Assembly (NCBI GenBank): GCA_021234155.1
Contig: JAJEKV010000055.1
Span: 3,914,905 to 3,978,904 of the forward strand
Source of the DNA: Isoetes taiwanensis
Taxonomy: Eukaryota; Streptophyta; Lycopodiopsida; Isoetales; Isoetaceae
Length of the DNA stretch: 64,000 bases
Direction of reading: 5' to 3'
The notes under the pieces are model-generated. The model searched no databases. It worked only from the letters and a program-made list of their open reading frames with translations, and had not been told where the DNA came from. Position numbers and translations under genes: made by a program. Shown here piece by piece: positions 34,701-46,345 of the stretch (position 1 is its first letter; the number at the start of each line of letters is the position of its first letter).

Positions 34701-35080
34701 TGATATTGTACTTTGCCCACTCGATGAGTCATGAAGTATTCAATAATAACTCAAAATGTAATTTTGACAGCAACAATAGCAATGTATCTGTCAATTGCTA
34801 CACTATACAGTTCTCAATAACAAGTAATTAGCTACCTACATTACTGAGCTGATGAGCACATGAAATTAAAAACTCTCATCTTTAAAAATAAGTAGTCTAT
34901 TTGGCAGATTATACATGACTGAACCCACATTATCCAACTACAAAAACTATGTATCTAAATACTCAATGTAAATGCAAGCCTAAAACCTTCATGCAAAAAA
35001 GAATCTAACTATTAAAATAAGAAAAGAAATTGTAAATTAAATGTACATCTACTAACCTTTTGTTGCAAGCAGTCCAAGTG

Positions 35081-36331
35081 CTACAGGCAAATTGCTATTC
35101 CATGAGCAGTCAGGATCAACACATGAAATCTTTGTGCTAGCAAGATAGGATATACACAACAGACAATAAGGGTGTCTGCAGGGTGCCATAGAACCACTGG
35201 ATTCACACCAAAAAGATTGCTCACAATATGTACATGAAGAAAAAGGCCAACAATAATCTGATCTGCAAGAATTGTAGACTGGAGAGGAGGGGGCTGTAAA
35301 GTAAGGATCGAGGAATGTTCTAAAAATTCCCTGAGTTCCATAATTTTTTTGTCTCCTGCCTCAGCTGAGCTCATATCAACAGATGTAGCTTCAATCTTTG
35401 CATCTACATGTTTCAATTCGGTAAGATTCATGTCAATATGTTTCTGGAGCTCAGCCTGATCCTGCATTCTTGATTCCTTTTGCTCGATAGCATCCTCAAC
35501 TTTCCATTTTAGGTGCTGAAATCTTATGGCACTTTCAGATGTTTGGTCCAGTTTTGATTGTTGATCCTCCAATGCTGCCATTTTTGCTTCAACATTCCTC
35601 TGCTTTCTTCGACCAACCCGATATATAACCGCTTCTCTCTCCCCTTCCTTGTGCTTCAATGTATCAAGGATCTCTTTGCCTTCTTTCCTTTAACTCGCTT
35701 AATTTCTTTTTAAAGATGTTTTCACAATAGATCTGCTGTCTAAGAAGTTACTGAAAACTTCTAATTGCTCCTTTGTGTAACTCTTAGCTGAAGTTCTTGG
35801 GGCTTTTGCATTTGCATTGCTAGATTTCACTGTCACCACCTCACTAGATAGATCCGAATCCTTTTGCTTCGATCTGGCCCATGCTTTGACATCTTCCCAG
35901 TCCACTTCTGCACCTTTCAGATGCAATGCAAATGCCCTTGCAAAGTACAGAGGGACATAGTGATTCATAACATCTTTTCTTCCAAAAGCAAACTCATACC
36001 ATTTGCAGAATTCTTCTGTCCACTTCATATCAATTCAGTCATCCTTATAGCCATACCTGCTTGGTGCTTCATCACCCCATATCTCTCTTACCATAGCATC
36101 ATACTTTGCCAGTAAACATCACAAAAATTCAGTTATTCCGAGTCTTCACGTAAAACCCGTATCATCGTGGTAAAATTTCCCTTTTGGCATGCGAACTTGA
36201 AGCTTTCTTATTTGCTTGGAGGCTTTCCTATCCTTGGAGACTTTCTTGAACCCTTGATTGGCGTCTTCTTTGGGGTCTTTGCCATGTTTACGCGACTGCG
36301 AAAATGAACAAAGCAACAAATTTGATTTCAT
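35081..36331 (-). CDS. N-terminal exons of the Ulp1-like gene, coiled coil
   Basis: Three minus-strand frames in order. 36146-36331: basic, KDRKASKQIRKLQVRMPKGK. 35699-36028: KWTEEFCKWYEFAFGRKDVM, then LYFARAFALHLKGAEVDWED and VKAWARSKQK, a compact W-rich segment. 35081-35659: a long coiled coil (AKMAALEDQQSKLDQTSESA, EDAIEQKESRMQDQAELQKH, LTELKHVDAKIEATSVDM), after which the frame turns hydrophobic and is probably intron from about 35300 down. I recognise no named domain. The order (basic, W-rich, coiled coil, disordered, protease) suggests one multi-exon gene, split by the LINE. Exon borders are approximate. Confidence 0.5.
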
Positions 36332-36784
36332 AAGATAAATTTGCCCTCAAATATTTGAACATCGGGACCAGTAAACCAAACGCATTGTTTATATTCATGT
36401 TATACCTACATCGATTTAGCTTGAAAAATACCGCTTTTCAATTTTTAATCCATAGAACCAGTTCTGTTACTTCTTGAATTCATTTTCTGGACCGAAATCA
36501 CGTAAAAATTAAAACTACAAAATAAAGAAAACAAAACTTACAGGGCAGATCACACGGATATGCAGTGTTCCGAGCCGGTTCAAACGTTCTTAGCGGTGCC
36601 AATTTTCAGAAAACAAACCAATTCTTGCTCCACTCGGTTAGCCAAGAAACAGGGGGAACAAAATGAAGGGAATTTTTGGTACACTCGAATAATGACATTT
36701 TCTTTAATGATGGCAATCAAAAACTTGCTATAATTAAAATACATAACGTTATATGTAATGTTTTCGAATGGCCCTTTTTTTTAT

Positions 36785-36805
36785 CACCCTAGCGTGCTTA
36801 TACCC
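36785..36805 (-). repeat. Right terminal inverted repeat of the 18-kb transposon
   Basis: CACCCTAGCGTGCTTATACC plus a final C, the inverted partner of 18726-18746. The AGTA target duplication follows at 36806-36809. Confidence 0.8.
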
Positions 36806-36844
36806 AGTATAACCAAGATCATCAAAGGCATGAAGAAGTTTTAC

Positions 36845-37975
36845 CATAAGCATTGAGTTGCTCTTCCTTTCCTCGAACAAACATCTTTGCAAGGCCTGGA
36901 TAAAAGATGTCATATTTTAATAATAATGCATACAAGACAGCAAAGAATCAAATACATTATCACAATAAAACAATGTTATTGAAATCATTTACTACACACC
37001 TCCCAAATCTCCCAGTCTGAATGTTGACACAAAGGATCAACGTTAAACTGAACAGTTCCGCGAAATAATATTGGATCATGAACAATTATGCTGAGTCTAG
37101 AACGTAAATCGTGAAGTCCAATTGTAGTAATATCAAGGCCATTAATAATCAGTATACTTCCACTAACTGGTTCAACCAGACAAAAAAGTGCAGCTATCAA
37201 AGTTGACTTGCAACTTCCAATTCACCCCACAACCCCGATCCTTTGGCCTCCCTCAAATACACATGTGATTCCATAGAGGACTACTGGTGAACCTGGTTGA
37301 TACCGTACCTGTTCTCCCAACAAACAATTTTGAAATTATAGAAGACCAATTAAGGCACGTAATTCTTTATGGATTAATATATAAATGATACTAACCTGCA
37401 AGTTCCATAGTTCCACCTTTCCTTTCAATGGCCAATGCAAGAAAGGTCTCTTCTCATCAACTATGGCCGGTGCTTCACGAGGCAACTGCATATATTTCTT
37501 AATTCTTTCAACTGATATAATATTGTTGGCCAAGATACACTGGTTTTATATACTGAAAACCATCGAAAGATTTAAGAAAGACCATAGCTGATGGCCAGTC
37601 CAACAAATCCTACAAAGCAATTGCAATATTGTTAGATGAAACTTAACTTCCCAACATCGGTTACCGTCCAAAATTACTAGGATCAATTGAGCCAGCTGGA
37701 AGGGAGACCATTAAGCGAGCAGAAGAACAAACTATCATAGCAGCAAGTGCTTCAAGACATTGAATAAGCCATTCACTGGCTGCAAAGTTATGAAAAAATG
37801 GACTGGAATTTGCATTTACTAGATGTAATGCACGACCTATGAAACGATCTTCCATTCCGAAGGCCCGAATTGTAGCAGCACCCGATACAGCTTCACCAAA
37901 AAAGTTCACAAGTTGGTGATTTTGTTGTGCCATTTAGCCTCATTAATTCCCGTGCAGATGATAGGTAAACAAGAT
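36845..37975 (-). pseudogene. ABCC (MRP) transporter pseudogene, TMD2-NBD2 part
   Basis: ABCC proteins export glutathione and other conjugates using two membrane domains and two nucleotide-binding domains. Exon to about 37661-37975: SSARELMRLNGTT, a frameshift, NFFGEAVSGAATIRAFGMED and SPFFHNFAASEWLIQ, the plant ABCC TMD2. About 37405-37530: NNIISVERIKKYMQLPREAP and WPLKGKVELWNLQ, the linker to NBD2. 37000-37262: the Walker A segment reads G[16 protein letters not shown] in place of GRTGSGKSTLI, then [15 protein letters not shown] and [16 protein letters not shown], where the Q-loop Gln is His. 36845-36895: ALQR, frameshift, FVRGKEEQLNAYG. The next exon is at 18574-18686, beyond the transposon. 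At least two frameshifts and one stop show it is dead. Confidence 0.85.
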
Positions 37976-38046
37976 GCTAACGCATCAATGGGTCGCACTT
38001 CATAGGAGTCATTGATGCATGCACAATCATTTAGGATAAATCTACT

Positions 38047-38906
38047 AGTATGATTTATCTGTGTTTTGAGATAAGCAGATAAATCCGCTTCTTGAGGCTA
38101 GTTGACGTGTCCCCTCTTGAGTATTTATGTTCATTTCCTTCTCAGTCGTCCCTATCAGCCTTTCTCGAGCCTCTCTTCCTTAGGGCCACCTCATGCCCAT
38201 AGGTCCAATCCATCTCCAAGCCAACCTGGTGCAAGGGCCACTCCAAAAGAAAACCACCATGAGAATAAGCGCATTTATGCAAATTCTGCAAAAACCACCA
38301 ATCTAACATCCACTAGGCACGGGAGCCCTATGTACCACCGGCAAAAACCACCAAACCAACATATTCTAGAAACGAGGGCTTATTCCAGGCACGAAGGCCA
38401 CCAAATCTCTGGCACGAAGGCCAACACTCATGGCACGAGGGCACCACAACATCCACAACACTCATGGCCCAAGGGCCACGACAACATCCACATCATTTGC
38501 AAACATGCGAGCCAACATCTCTCTGGCATGAGCATCACCACACTATCACTAAAATCCTTGCATAAGAGGAACACTTGAATACAAAGGCATCACTGCAGAA
38601 TGACTCAAGATCACCAACAATAAAAAATACTAGGCGCTACCTCCAAGGAAGAACAAACGAATGAAAGCCTAAGACCCCGGACCAGACAAGAAAATACTTG
38701 AGAACTATAAAGGGCCAAACTAACAAGGGCCCAAAGGCACAAGCGGGTGGGAGGGTGGGACAAGCGACCTAAGGAAGAGAGGCTCGAGAAAGGCTGATAG
38801 GGATGACTAAGAAGGAAATGAACATAAATACTCAAGAGGAGACACGTCAACTAGCCTCAAGAAGCGGATTTATCTGCTTATCTCAAAACACAGATAAATC
38901 ATACTT
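38047..38906. mobile_element. Foldback/MITE-like element with about 138-bp inverted arms
   Basis: The segment 38047-38184 (agtatgatttatctgtgttt ... cctctcttccttagg) is repeated in inverse orientation at 38768-38906, with only a few differences. The 580-bp centre is rich in ggcacgaggg/ccaagggccac words and has no gene. I do not see a convincing target duplication. It lies just upstream of the broken end of the ABCC pseudogene and may mark where that gene's 5' part was lost. The frames at 38102-38578 and 38611-38850 are by-products. Confidence 0.75.
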
Positions 38907-40081
38907 CTAGAGCCTAGTTGAACATGCTGAATAAAGAGGCAGAAAGAATCTACCAGACAATGGCCACATCACTACATAAGATAAGGCTAGGCAACAACCA
39001 ACAAGTCCAATGCAAACTTGACAACGTGGATAAGTGGACAGAAAAGGGCACATACCATATCTCTACATTCTAAAGCTAAAAGAATTTTGATGACCAAATC
39101 TAAGCAAGAAGACAATGGCCCAAGGGTTGTCTTGAAGATCAATAAGCATACAATATATAAAAACTAAACAGAGAGTGTAAGAGAAAGTAAGGTCTCACTG
39201 CCACACTTAATGCAAAGAAAAAAAAGGGGGGGCAAGGGATTGCGAGCAAGAGACCAAGGTATTAGATGACAGTGTACACGACACTACAAAATAAAAATAA
39301 ATAAATAAAATGTGGACATGCAATTGCTATAAAGGTGGAAACAAGGCTTGAAAGACAACTAGTCTGGGTGATCTTGCATGAGCTACAACAATCCTAGCAT
39401 GGGTCAACCAAGGTCTGGCCTAGCCTTCAAACCCCCCACGAGCACGTGCACACCACTTGAGATGGACAGATAAAAAATTGAGCCACCACAAAACTTGCAC
39501 AAGGGCAATCAAAGTGAATTGGCCTTCAACACCCATCATAAGATAACGAGGACATAACTAGGACTGCAAAATGCAAACTTAGTAGCAAAATAAAGCTAAA
39601 TGACCAAAGCAAGGAAAAAGCCACGTCATGAAGAAAAAGGTTCAACAAGCCACTCATGCACTGCCATCTAGCAAAAGGCACTCGATTAAAACAATCTCCA
39701 AGGTTATGAAATGAGAACTCATAAAAATTCATCCTTCATGCCAAGATAACTATGCCCATTGAAGCAGAGTTTCATTAAAGTTGGAAATTTCGTGATTCCA
39801 ATTTCTCGTGAAATTAGTTTCTTCCCTATTTTATCACACATTTATGGCTAGATATGGCACTATTTACTTAAAAAGAAACCAGTTATCATGCAAAAACCGC
39901 TACATTTAATATAAAACAGCGCGGTTTTAGTTGTCAGGAAGAGAAGTATGGCACCATTTACTTGGAAAGTATGAGGAAAAGCGGCCCGAGAACCACAAAA
40001 GCAGATATTAAATTGCATAAAAGCGCCCAGCAAGCAAACAAAATGGCGCGGCCGCTCGTTTAACTTAGAAATAACCACAAA

Positions 40082-40278
40082 GCAAATAGCGCAAACACGC
40101 TATTTGCTTTAACGTGAAAGGAAGCAAATGTTGCAGGCGCGCTATTTGCTTGAACGTGAAAGCAAGCAAATAGTGCAGGCGCGCTATTTACTTCAAGGTG
40201 TAGAGCGAGCAAATAGTGCAGGCGCGCTATTTGCGTGAACGTGAAAACCAAACAAATAGTGCTCTCACGCCATTTTGC
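40082..40278. repeat. 42-43-bp minisatellite whose unit is palindromic
   Basis: Five units start at 40082, 40124, 40166, 40209 and 40252. Each unit holds GCAAATAGTGCAGGC followed by GCGCTATTTGC, an inverted repeat, and a spacer tgaacgtgaaag. The core resembles the AAATGGCGC...GCGCCATTT palindromes at 43.6-46.5 kb. Confidence 0.85.
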
Positions 40279-41877
40279 TATAGATATATACAAGATACAA
40301 TTTTTCAAAACACAAAATTATTTTAATAGTCATTGCCGAAGTGTTCATCATCGACTTTCTCATAATCATCCAGGTTAATTTTACTGCGGTCAATTTGCTC
40401 CCCACTAAGCTGCTCCAGGCCCGACGCCTCACCTTTCTCTCAGTATGAGAAGCTTCTTCGTCTTCCCCCTTACGAGATTCACCATCTTGCAAAGTCAAGA
40501 CTTCCCGTTGGCGTTGGTCAATGGCCTTTGGGTCAAGCCAGGGGTACATGACGTTCTCGACCCTACCCAGAATGCCCGCTACACATTTCATCTTTCCTAA
40601 GTCATACTTTCAGATGTCACAATCGATTCTTCCTACATGAAGGATGCCCTAGAGAAGGCTCCACCGAGAAGAAGAAATCTAGTACGATGTTACCTTGAGG
40701 GCAGAGCTTATCAACAAGGTAGAATGCAGTTGCATGACCAATCTGTTTATGCACCAGATATTCTCCCTCCATACCCTGCCAACTCCACTTAAACCTGTCT
40801 TGCATGAGTTTTTTAGCCATAACATCGCCCTCACTTCTGATGGCTTCCTTAGGAATAGGAGGAATTTGCGGGAGCTTTCTAGGATGGTCGCCATATAGCC
40901 TGAGGTCCGTGTCTTCACGCCGCTCTCCGCCCTGCGCCGAAAATCCTCGTAGCAAATAGAAGAGCTTGTGGCTCTTTGATTCGTGAACCACCTATAGCTC
41001 CAGTCTCCTCCTCATAGATTCCTACAAACACTCTTGACCTGGATTCTAGTCTTTCAAGCGCACTGGCAAATAGTAAGTTATGCTCCAGCCTGACGAAACA
41101 TAGAATCCAGTATGTCTCTACATCTGTCATCTGTGAGACTTTATTGAAGAATCACGGTTCTGATCTCACTATTCCAAATCGAGTAAGTCTGCCTTGCATC
41201 TAAACATATCATCTTTGGCGGTATAATCGCATGTTCTGCTTGGAATCCCCCTATGACACATGCTCCACAATCCATCTTGGCGGAAGCGGTCTTACGCTTC
41301 AGTTTGAAGGATTTTTCGAATGGATCCGCCAAGGAGAATGGCATGTTACCACGAACTCCCTCTTTGAGTATTCCTTCCTGTACCCACTTATGGTGGCATA
41401 CTCCCCAAGCCAGAAGTGCATTATTTGAGAAGTGGTCTGTGGCTTTCCGTAGGTCCTCGAATTTCTTGTACTTAGTGTGCCAATTTGATCTGCAATGAAG
41501 TGCAGTATCTCCTTCTTCATGTAAGCAAGTATTCTTAAGTTCTGCACCCTCGTCTTGAAGAAATTCTCGCCTTTGTAATCTGAGGTGACTTTGACGTATA
41601 TATCCCCGCTTAAAGCTTCTTCGAGGACCTTTCTACAATCATCATAGTCCAAGCCCCTCATGCATCTAAGGTAGTTGTCACTGAAGTAATCTTTGTCTTT
41701 AGCAAAATTGATTACTATAGCTTGACCCCTATTGTCCTTAAGTTCTCCCTTCCTCCATTTGTTCCACATCTGGCGGAAGAGTGCATAGACATCATCTGGC
41801 ATGAAGACAAACCGATTAACATCCTTCGTGTGTTTGCCCCTCAGAATCTTGTCTGCTATTTCAAGGTAGTGCTGCAA
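40265..41877 (-). pseudogene. Decayed gene of uncertain family, possible methyltransferase-like end
   Basis: Overlapping minus-strand frames, broken by frame changes, look coding. 41299-41877: HYLEIADKILRGKHTKDVNR, DDVYALFRQMWNKWRKGELK and DYDDCRKVLEEALSGDIYVK. 41141-41344: PFSLADPFEKSFKLKRKTAS and MDCGACVIGGFQAEHAIIPP. 40915-41130: RLEHNLLFASALERLESRSR. 40617-40991: QDRFKWSWQGMEGEYLVHKQ then FYLVDKLCPQGNIVLDFFFS. The last piece, a helix before 'G-xIVLDFFxS', is reminiscent of the SAM-binding motif in DNA N-methyltransferase-like domains, where a VLDxFxGxG strand follows a helix. That is only a resemblance. 40265-40591 would be a charged C-terminal tail. It may belong to a transposon flanked by the palindrome arrays. 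Confidence 0.35.
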
Positions 41878-42521
41878 GAGAATTGGCGATATTAGAATTT
41901 CAAATGTTGCTATTTACATTTAATGGCGCAGCTGCGCTATTTACACATTTCAACTCAAATGGCGCAAATGCATGTTTCGATCAATGTATGGCTAAGGAGA
42001 CGAACGCACCTTTGTACTCGTCACTTCTTGATCATCCTTTACTAGCGGGGGCTGGTCTTCGCATTCCCGGTACTTGCTTGGAAGATGGTGGATCCCCGAT
42101 CCACATATGGTTCCTTGAAGACGGTCTTTTGCTACTATATCATTCACATCCACACCGAAATGAAGAAGGTCGGTCATTGATCTCTCCCAGAACTACGCAT
42201 ATTCTATAGACATAGATCTTCTTGTGAGCTCAGCTCTAGCATCCTCATCCCCAACTTATCGCATTACACGAAACGAAAGCAACAGAATGATTACCATTGA
42301 TAATATAAAATCTTTTCCGAATCGGTCAGTTCCCGTGACCCAGCTCGGCCAACTCCTTTGTGTCCGGATCAAAGGGCACCACATCTCTGGAGTGAATAAC
42401 GGTGTGGATCCTCGTGAATGATTTGCGAGCCTCCTAACATGCTTCGGGGTTAATAACCCCGGCGGTCATATTAGGTGGGGCCTCTTCTAGATCCCGATAG
42501 ATATTCTTCCGTGTATGTGAC

Positions 42522-43534
42522 TCAAGGGGGAACATGTGGCCGTGCTTTTGTATTTTCTTTAGTGTTTCCTCTCGCCATTTCTTCTTGACGCCCACGGTCC
42601 ATCTTTAGTTCCTCGGGCACTTCAAGATCCGCAATCTTTTGTAATTTCACCGCCCTTATCGTGCTTTGGTTTTTTCTCTTTCTTTGGAGTGCTATCTCTG
42701 TGGATGTTACATTTCTTATGTGCTTTGTAGCCTCCTTATTGTCACTAATAGTGCGGTCACTATCAGCAGGCTTCTCACTGGACTTCACGGGAGAATCATG
42801 TTTGTGAGCATCAACCTCATCCCTCTTCTCATCCTTATATGCTCGCCCACTTTCTCAACGTCTCGTCCTTCTTCTTACTGTCTCCCTTTGTACTTCACCA
42901 CCTCCACCTGTTTTTGTTCCTTTGCCAGCTTTGGTGGCTTGTTTAGTTTTTACACCTTTTCTTTGCATCTCTCCCAGCAGCCATCTGCTATCCATTACTG
43001 CTGGCATGTTGCCTGAGATCTTCGCTCTTTACAATGTAGGACACGGGTTTTTGACATGTCCATTGCCGCCGCATGAGAATCAATCCTTTGAGGATCTCTA
43101 TCGCCTTTGATATCCGCTTGCTCTGGACTCATAAGATGGCAAATGGCCAACCTTTTTTCTTGGCCGGACAATGGCTTGGTCCTTCATCTTTGGACTCCAT
43201 CATTGCGTGCTCATAACACCGCCAATCCATGCAATAGAGATCAATGCTGCCAGTGACCGGATCTTCCACTGTGCAACCAAGAAAGTCAAATCTTCTTGTT
43301 TCTTGACTTCCCTCATGTTGACAATGATGCCCATCTGGGCCACGGCTGAGGCTCCTTCTTCAATTGCACTGATTTGACAAGGAGGCAAAGTTCTGCGCCT
43401 CTTATCTCCCTTGGTTGGGTCACGCCTTGGGCCAAGGGTATGGCTCTAACGATCTCCATACACCACGACCTTCTAGTGAGGACTATGCTCCTCGAAGTCA
43501 CCACGTTCCATTTCTTGGTAAGACTAGCGGCCAT
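42522..43534 (-). pseudogene. Upstream part of the same decayed gene
   Basis: Minus-strand frames at 43313-43534 (SWCMEIVRAIPLAQGVTQPR) and 43200-43388 (REVKKQEDLTFLVAQWKIRS, LAALISIAWIGGVMSTQ) overlap in different frames, implying a frameshift. A Lys/Arg/Glu-rich frame at 42522-42788 (IALQRKRKNQSTIRAVKLQK) follows. Between them, near 43050, a short stretch reads CGGNGHVKNPC, possibly half of a degraded CCHC knuckle. No family is recognisable. 41900-42520 carries a single palindrome (41922-41942) and otherwise looks intronic. Confidence 0.3.
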
Positions 43535-43604
43535 GAGGTAAGCATGGTGAGAGAAATGGCATGTGCTAGAAAGTTAAAACAGCAAACGGCATTTAGACTA
43601 AATC

Positions 43605-43844
43605 ATGGCGCAGGTGCGCCATTTAGACTAAATGGTGCAGCTAAATGGCGCACCTGCGCCATTTGCTCTATCATATAAAAGCTAAATGGTGCACCTGCGC
43701 CATTTGCTATTCTATGGGTCCGCTTCTACAAGAATATTAACAGACATTATGGAAATGGCGCACCTGCGCCATTTCATAAACTATAGGAGGAAAGGCTGCT
43801 ACAAGCCCACCCTCTCCTAATGAAATGGCGCGTCCGCGCCATTT
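43605..43844. repeat. Array of 22-bp palindromes AAATGGCGC-nnnn-GCGCCATTT
   Basis: Copies lie at 43605-43624 (shortened), 43643-43664, 43684-43705, 43753-43774 and 43823-43844, with centres ACCT or GTCC. Both arms are conserved while the centre varies. The spacing is irregular (18-48 bp), unlike a simple satellite. Confidence 0.85.
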
Positions 43845-44773
43845 TAGTTACCTTGCAGTCTACAAATCGATAAGAATAGAAACAACAGATACTAACCTGA
43901 GCCTGGCTCCTGGATTTTGATCGAAGATTGCGCCATTGTATAAAAGTATAAAAGTACAGGACCGTACAAATCCTACTCCACTTTGTTTCCGAGCGCTCCC
44001 GGATCAACATGCGCTAGAGAGAGAAAATGGTTGAATATGAGAGAGAGTGTGCAAGGCGCTAGGCGCTAGGCGCTGGCGGAAGGCGGAGGCGGGAGAAAAT
44101 AACAATGAAATTGAAAATGAAAATTGGACGGAAAGAAAAGAAAAGAAAAGTCCGCCAGTCCGTCTCTACAAATTAAAAATTTTGAATTTTCCCGCCCTTC
44201 CGTCTCTCCCGCCCGTTCGTCATTATAAATTTTAAGTAGTTTGAGTCATTCAGCCCGCACGCCCATGTCCCCACCCGCCCGGCCAAATTTGAAATTTGAA
44301 TTTGCCCGCCGATTTTGAACTTTGAATTTGCCCGCCTCCACTTCATAATGGCGCTTTTTCATTGTCTGGCGTCGAGGCGGCGACATGGTCATTAGAAGGC
44401 GCTATAGTCGACTCCGACGGTTCGCGATTTTATGCACCGTCCAGCGTTTCAATATTCGTAGGTATTTGCACCTGAGATCACTTGGTCGACAAAGCAGGGC
44501 GCTTCTCCGACGTCTATTCCGTCTTAGACGTTGGTTCCTTAGTCGATAGCGGTAGTCGCCAGCTTGGCCGCTTGTCTTTCTTTTGCAGCCGCTTAGCCCT
44601 TGTCTTCATTCTTGGTGGCCACCCGTTCTTCAATTTCGGCTTCATTCTTCGGCTTGGCTTCATTCTAGTGGCTTCGTCTTCATTTTTTCAGGCGCTTGTC
44701 CGTGATTCTCCGGCATTGTCGGACTTGTCCAGATTATTGACGTTTGCTCCATTTCAAGGAAAATGGCGCTACT

Positions 44774-46345
44774 GGGTGTAAATATGGTAATGCTACCCAA
44801 AAAAACGCGAAAGCACTTAGCACTTAAGCACTTAAAGCGCTTTGGTCGCGGCCAAAGAATCATGTAAGTAAATGCTTCCTACTTGTACTTTGTTCTCGGC
44901 TAAGTTAGATTAATAATTATCACCTCTGATACTCTCCAATCTTTGCATTTTGATGCCGTGTAATGTCAAAAAAAAAATTTGTTGAGATAGATTACATGGC
45001 AATTTCGATGTTGGATTGGTTTCAATAGAGTATCGAGAAAGTTAGAGAGAAAATAACAAACAAAGAAGTAATGTAATTGCAAGGATAAAACTAAGAAGTA
45101 ATGGAATTGCATGAATAGTATTAAGATTGTTTCAATACAGAGACGAAATTAAAAGACAATGTTAACCCACTATTAGTGAAAATTGGCCAACTTTGAGAGG
45201 TCATTTCTCCCGCATCCAAGCTCAGATTTAATTGATTTAAACTGCAAGAGAAAGGCCATAGTGTCTACTTTTAGATGCAGGTAAAATCATCAAAAACTAT
45301 TCATTAAAACTCAAGATATCAAATTCTGAGTTTTGGTATATTTCTGTGACAAAAAATCAGAACCTGTAACAAAAAATCAGAACACAGAATAAAAATCAGA
45401 ACTTTGAGAGACTGTTTCTCACTCCTCATAGCTCAGATTTAAGTGATTTAAATTGCAAAGAAAGTGCTAAGTGTCTAGTTTCAAATTCATGTGCGATCAC
45501 TCAAAACCGATCAGCACAACTCAAGATATTAAAGTCTGAATTTTGTATATTCTTATGACATCAATTTCTGCACCCACTGTAACAAAAAATCAGCCAAGTT
45601 TGAGAGGCTATTTCTCACTCCTCAGAGATCGGATTTGTGTGATTTTGATTGCAAAAGAAAGAGACCAAAGTATACTTCTATATCAAAATAAAATTGCTCC
45701 AAATAGATTGGTAGAACTCAAGATATCAATGTCTGAGTGCTCATTAATTTTCCCATTTGGGGAAAAAAAAAATAACGTAGATCTAGGATACAGCATTAGA
45801 GATGCATAATACATTGAAAGAATGGAACAAAAATACTCTTAAGAAAAACAAAGAGTAATCAGATTGTCTCTTCTCACTTGATTTGAATCCCAAAAAGCTT
45901 CTTCTGGTTAAATGGATGCTTTCAAGAGAGCTGCCCACAATTCAATCTCCAATGCAACAGAGATTGAATTATCAATCTAAATCAAATTGCAATAAAACAT
46001 TGTTAATTCACCTATAATTTCTATGTCGATTTGAACTCTAATTTGTGTTCTTATACTGCATTGAAAAAGAGAAACTCCATCAATCTTGTCCCGCCAATGG
46101 AGTTCCCGCCAATGGAGTTCCCGCCCTTGAAGATCCTCATCAGCGATCCTTACCATTTCAGAGATCTCCCACCGCGGGATCATCCATGTCATCGATCCTT
46201 ACCTCCACGGGATGATCCATCCTATTTCTGGAGTAACAACCCCCCGAGGTCATTGAACGAAAAAGCACTCGAGGGTAAAGCACCTAAAGCATTAAAGCAC
46301 TTGTCCGGATAGTGCGTTTTGGGTAGCATTACCATATTTGCACCC
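44774..46345. mobile_element. 1572-bp element inserted in a palindrome, TACT duplication
   Basis: Left end GGGTGTAAATATGGTAATGC (then TACCCAAAAAAACGC) and right end, read inward, GGGTGCAAATATGGTAATGC (then TACCCAAAACGC) are near-perfect inverted repeats. TACT flanks both sides (44770-44773 and 46346-46349). Removing the element and one TACT leaves AAATGGCGC-TACT-GCTCCATTT, a 22-bp palindrome of the local family, so the insertion is precise. No transposase is present, so it is non-autonomous. The 4-bp duplication TACT is the complement of AGTA at the 18-kb transposon, and both elements begin GGGT. Confidence 0.8.
45190..45800. repeat. Three tandem units of about 200 bp inside the 1572-bp element
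   Basis: Units start with a(c/g)tttgagag at about 45190, 45401 and 45597. Each contains atttctc, a cagattt-(a/g)tgattt block, a gaaag block, and aactcaagatat-aa near its end. They have diverged substantially. Two copies of ccgccaatggagttc follow near 46091. Confidence 0.65.

Larger units (their letters stand above)
18726..36805. mobile_element. 18-kb DNA transposon with GGGT termini, nested LINE
   Basis: Terminal inverted repeats GGGTAAAAGCATGCTAGGGT (left, 18726) and GGGTATAAGCACGCTAGGGT (right, read inward from 36805) agree at 18 of 20 bases. They are flanked by an exact 4-bp duplication AGTA (18722-18725 and 36806-36809). The element interrupts an intron of an ABCC pseudogene, whose exons lie on both sides in the correct order, which independently fixes the boundaries. 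It carries a plus-strand transposase pseudogene and a convergent minus-strand gene with a coiled coil and an Ulp1/C48 domain. An 8.4-kb LINE is inserted in the latter, so the element itself is about 9.7 kb. A 4-bp duplication excludes typical Mutator (9-11), hAT (8), CACTA (3), Harbinger (3) and Mariner (2). Sola and Ginger are known superfamilies with 4-bp duplications, but I cannot assign it to one. Confidence 0.8.

Noticed and set aside
38102-38578. 158-codon frame in the foldback element
   Set aside because: It starts inside the inverted arm, its mirror frame occurs in the other arm, and the centre is repetitive.
40082-43844. CRISPR-like array, considered because of repeated palindromic units with spacers
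   Set aside because: Spacers are short, similar to each other or irregular, there are no cas genes, and the rest of the window is eukaryotic.
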